6,485 bases of DNA. It comes from an uncultured Prevotella sp. Lineage in GTDB: Bacteria > Bacteroidota > Bacteroidia > Bacteroidales > Bacteroidaceae. Under the pieces are notes generated by a model. It was given only the letters and a program-made list of their open reading frames with translations, was not told where the DNA came from and did no database searches. This document shows positions 5,343-6,485 of this stretch, piece after piece. Location: assembly GCA_934190685.1 (NCBI GenBank), contig CAKPTK010000117.1, positions 1-6,485 on the forward strand, written 5' to 3'. A program made the position numbers and the translations under genes. Within the stretch, counting starts at the first letter, position 1; the number at the start of each line of letters is the position of its first letter.

Positions 5343-6485
5343 TTAATCGTCTACAATCAGCATGGCGTCGCCATAGCATCCGAATCTGTAACCATGCTTC
5401 ACAGCAAGCTGATAGGCTTCATAGACCACATCGTAGCCGCCAAAGGCTGCCTCGTTCATCATCAGTGTGGACATGGGATGATAGAAATTGCCAATCATAC
5501 AATCCGCCATTCCAAAGTCGTAAGGAGGGAAGATGAACTTGTTGGTCCATCCCTCATATTCCTTCAGCAAGCCATCTGTGCCGACGGCTGTCTCCGTGGC
5601 CTTGACCACACTGGTGCCTACGGCGCAAATCTTGTGTCCCGACTTTTTCGACTCGTTGACCGTCTTGCAAGCCTCAGCCTCCACAAACATCTGTTCGGAG
5701 TCCATCTTGTGCTTGGTCAAGTCTTCCACCTCGATATTACTGAAGTTGCCCAGTCCGCAATGCAGCGTGATAAAGGCGAAATTGATGCCCTTGATTTCCA
5801 TTCTTTTCATCAACTCGCGGCTGAAATGCAAGCCTGTGGCAGGAGCGGTCACAGCGCCCTCGTTCTTGGCGAAGATGCATTGGAAATCCTCCAAGTCCTC
5901 CCTACGGCAGAGGCGGTCGTATTTCATGACGGGCTTTCCGTCTTTCATTATCTGTTGTCCGTTTTCGTCAAGAGCCGGACCAACATGGTCTATAATATAG
6001 CGTGGCAGTGGTGCCTCGCCGAGTGCAAAGAGGTCACGTTTGAATTCTTCGTGGGGACAATCATAGAGGAAACGGAGCGTGCGGCCACGACTGGTGGTGT
6101 TGTCGATAACCTCAGCCACCATCGTTCCACTCTCATCGAAGAAGAGTTTGTTGCCGATGCGGATTTTGCGGGCGGGTTCCACAAGCACATCCCACAAGCG
6201 CATCTCCTGATTGAGTTCGCGAAGCAAGAACACCTCAATCTTGGCGTCGGTCTTCTCCTTGGTGCCGTAGAGACGGGCGGGAAAGACTTTTGTATCGTTG
6301 AATATGAAGGTGTCGCCTTCATCAAAATAGTCGAGCACATTGCGGAAATCGAGAAATACAGGATTGCCTTTCTCGTCTTTCAGAGGCTCGCCTTTCTCGT
6401 CCTTGCGGTACATGTCGATGGTCTGCGTCTTCTTGTGAATGACCATCAGTCGACATTCGTCACGATGATAAGATGGATATAGAGC
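5343..6485 (-). CDS. queA: S-adenosylmethionine:tRNA ribosyltransferase-isomerase (5' end outside window)
   Basis: QueA moves the ribosyl group of SAM onto preQ1-modified tRNA (position 34), forming epoxyqueuosine. The frame stays open from the in-frame Met at 6446 to the window edge, and the extra 13 codons read [13 protein letters not shown], a typical QueA N-terminal motif. The gene therefore starts beyond 6485, probably about 15 codons further. 380 residues are visible, more than the roughly 350 usual for QueA. Numbering from the edge, family landmarks are [13 protein letters not shown] (62-74), the [11 protein letters not shown] region (97-107), [11 protein letters not shown] (129-139), [10 protein letters not shown] (155-164), the LHF motif (219-221), HKMDSE (259-264), [13 protein letters not shown] (312-324) and YGDAM (371-375). 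Two lineage-type insertions are seen, near 28-44 and 166-197. Several usually invariant motifs deviate (see findings). It is the first visible gene of the queA-folK-tcdA operon. Confidence 0.94.
   Translation of the reverse strand, partial: ALYPSYHRDECRLMVIHKKTQTIDMYRKDEKGEPLKDEKGNPVFLDFRNVLDYFDEGDTFIFNDTKVFPARLYGTKEKTDAKIEVFLLRELNQEMRLWDVLVEPARKIRIGNKLFFDESGTMVAEVIDNTTSRGRTLRFLYDCPHEEFKRDLFALGEAPLPRYIIDHVGPALDENGQQIMKDGKPVMKYDRLCRREDLEDFQCIFAKNEGAVTAPATGLHFSRELMKRMEIKGINFAFITLHCGLGNFSNIEVEDLTKHKMDSEQMFVEAEACKTVNESKKSGHKICAVGTSVVKATETAVGTDGLLKEYEGWTNKFIFPPYDFGMADCMIGNFYHPMSTLMMNEAAFGGYDVVYEAYQLAVKHGYRFGCYGDAMLIVDD
6366..6403 (-). repeat. 24-bp-period tandem repeat inside queA
   Basis: The 14-mer at 6366-6379 recurs at 6390-6403 with one C/T difference, a period of 24 bp or 8 codons. 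It encodes the near-repeat [16 protein letters not shown] at residues 29-44 from the window edge. The frame is kept, so it looks like an in-frame duplication that lengthened a surface loop between the first QueA strands. Confidence 0.6.

Noticed and set aside
5343..6446. queA starting at the internal ATG at 6446
   Set aside because: The frame is open to the window edge and the 13 additional codons encode the conserved ALYP...RDE.RL motif, so the real start is outside.
5244..6482. A 412-codon plus-strand open frame opposite folK and queA
   Set aside because: It lies wholly antisense to two well-recognised genes, has no family features, and its openness follows from the codon bias of the real strand.

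Overview
The window looks like ordinary chromosomal housekeeping DNA from a Bacteroidales bacterium, most likely of the Prevotella group. The family-level guess is inference. It rests on three TAnnTTTG-type (-7) promoter elements typical of Bacteroidota, A-rich or SD-poor leaders, protein sequences that read like Bacteroidota orthologs, and two arrangements I recall as common in this phylum: typA divergent from rpsO, and queA followed by folK. I see no rRNA, tRNA, CRISPR array, insertion sequence, prophage or transferred island.

Layout from left to right: a perfect 13-bp hairpin (9-45) lies just past the end of typA (96-1898, minus), a ribosome-associated GTPase. A 342-bp gap (1899-2240) separates typA from the divergent rpsO (2241-2510, plus), which encodes ribosomal protein S15. 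Two back-to-back promoters in this gap share an unusually extended sequence. rpsO ends at a textbook intrinsic terminator (2552-2595). The convergent gap that follows (2511-2846) is packed with inverted repeats. Next is a minus-strand gene (2847-3965) for a secreted protein with two carboxymuconolactone-decarboxylase-like domains and a C-terminal cupin, with its own promoter near 4038-4045. The right third is a tight minus-strand operon in transcription order queA (5' end outside the window), folK and tcdA. It has a 4-bp gap between queA and folK and a 1-base TAATG overlap between folK and tcdA.

Functionally, most of the window concerns translation: a ribosome-associated GTPase, a small-subunit protein, and two tRNA modification enzymes (queuosine at position 34 and cyclic t6A at position 37). 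folK belongs to folate synthesis, which shares its GTP cyclohydrolase I entry step with queuosine synthesis. The CMD-cupin protein is the only gene of unknown role.

No wholly new system is evident. The points most worth a second look are the matched extended promoter elements of typA and rpsO, the run of hairpins and the thrice-repeated 9-mer between rpsO and the CMD-cupin gene, the two similar linker insertions and altered family motifs in QueA, and a Cys-rich segment in TcdA.
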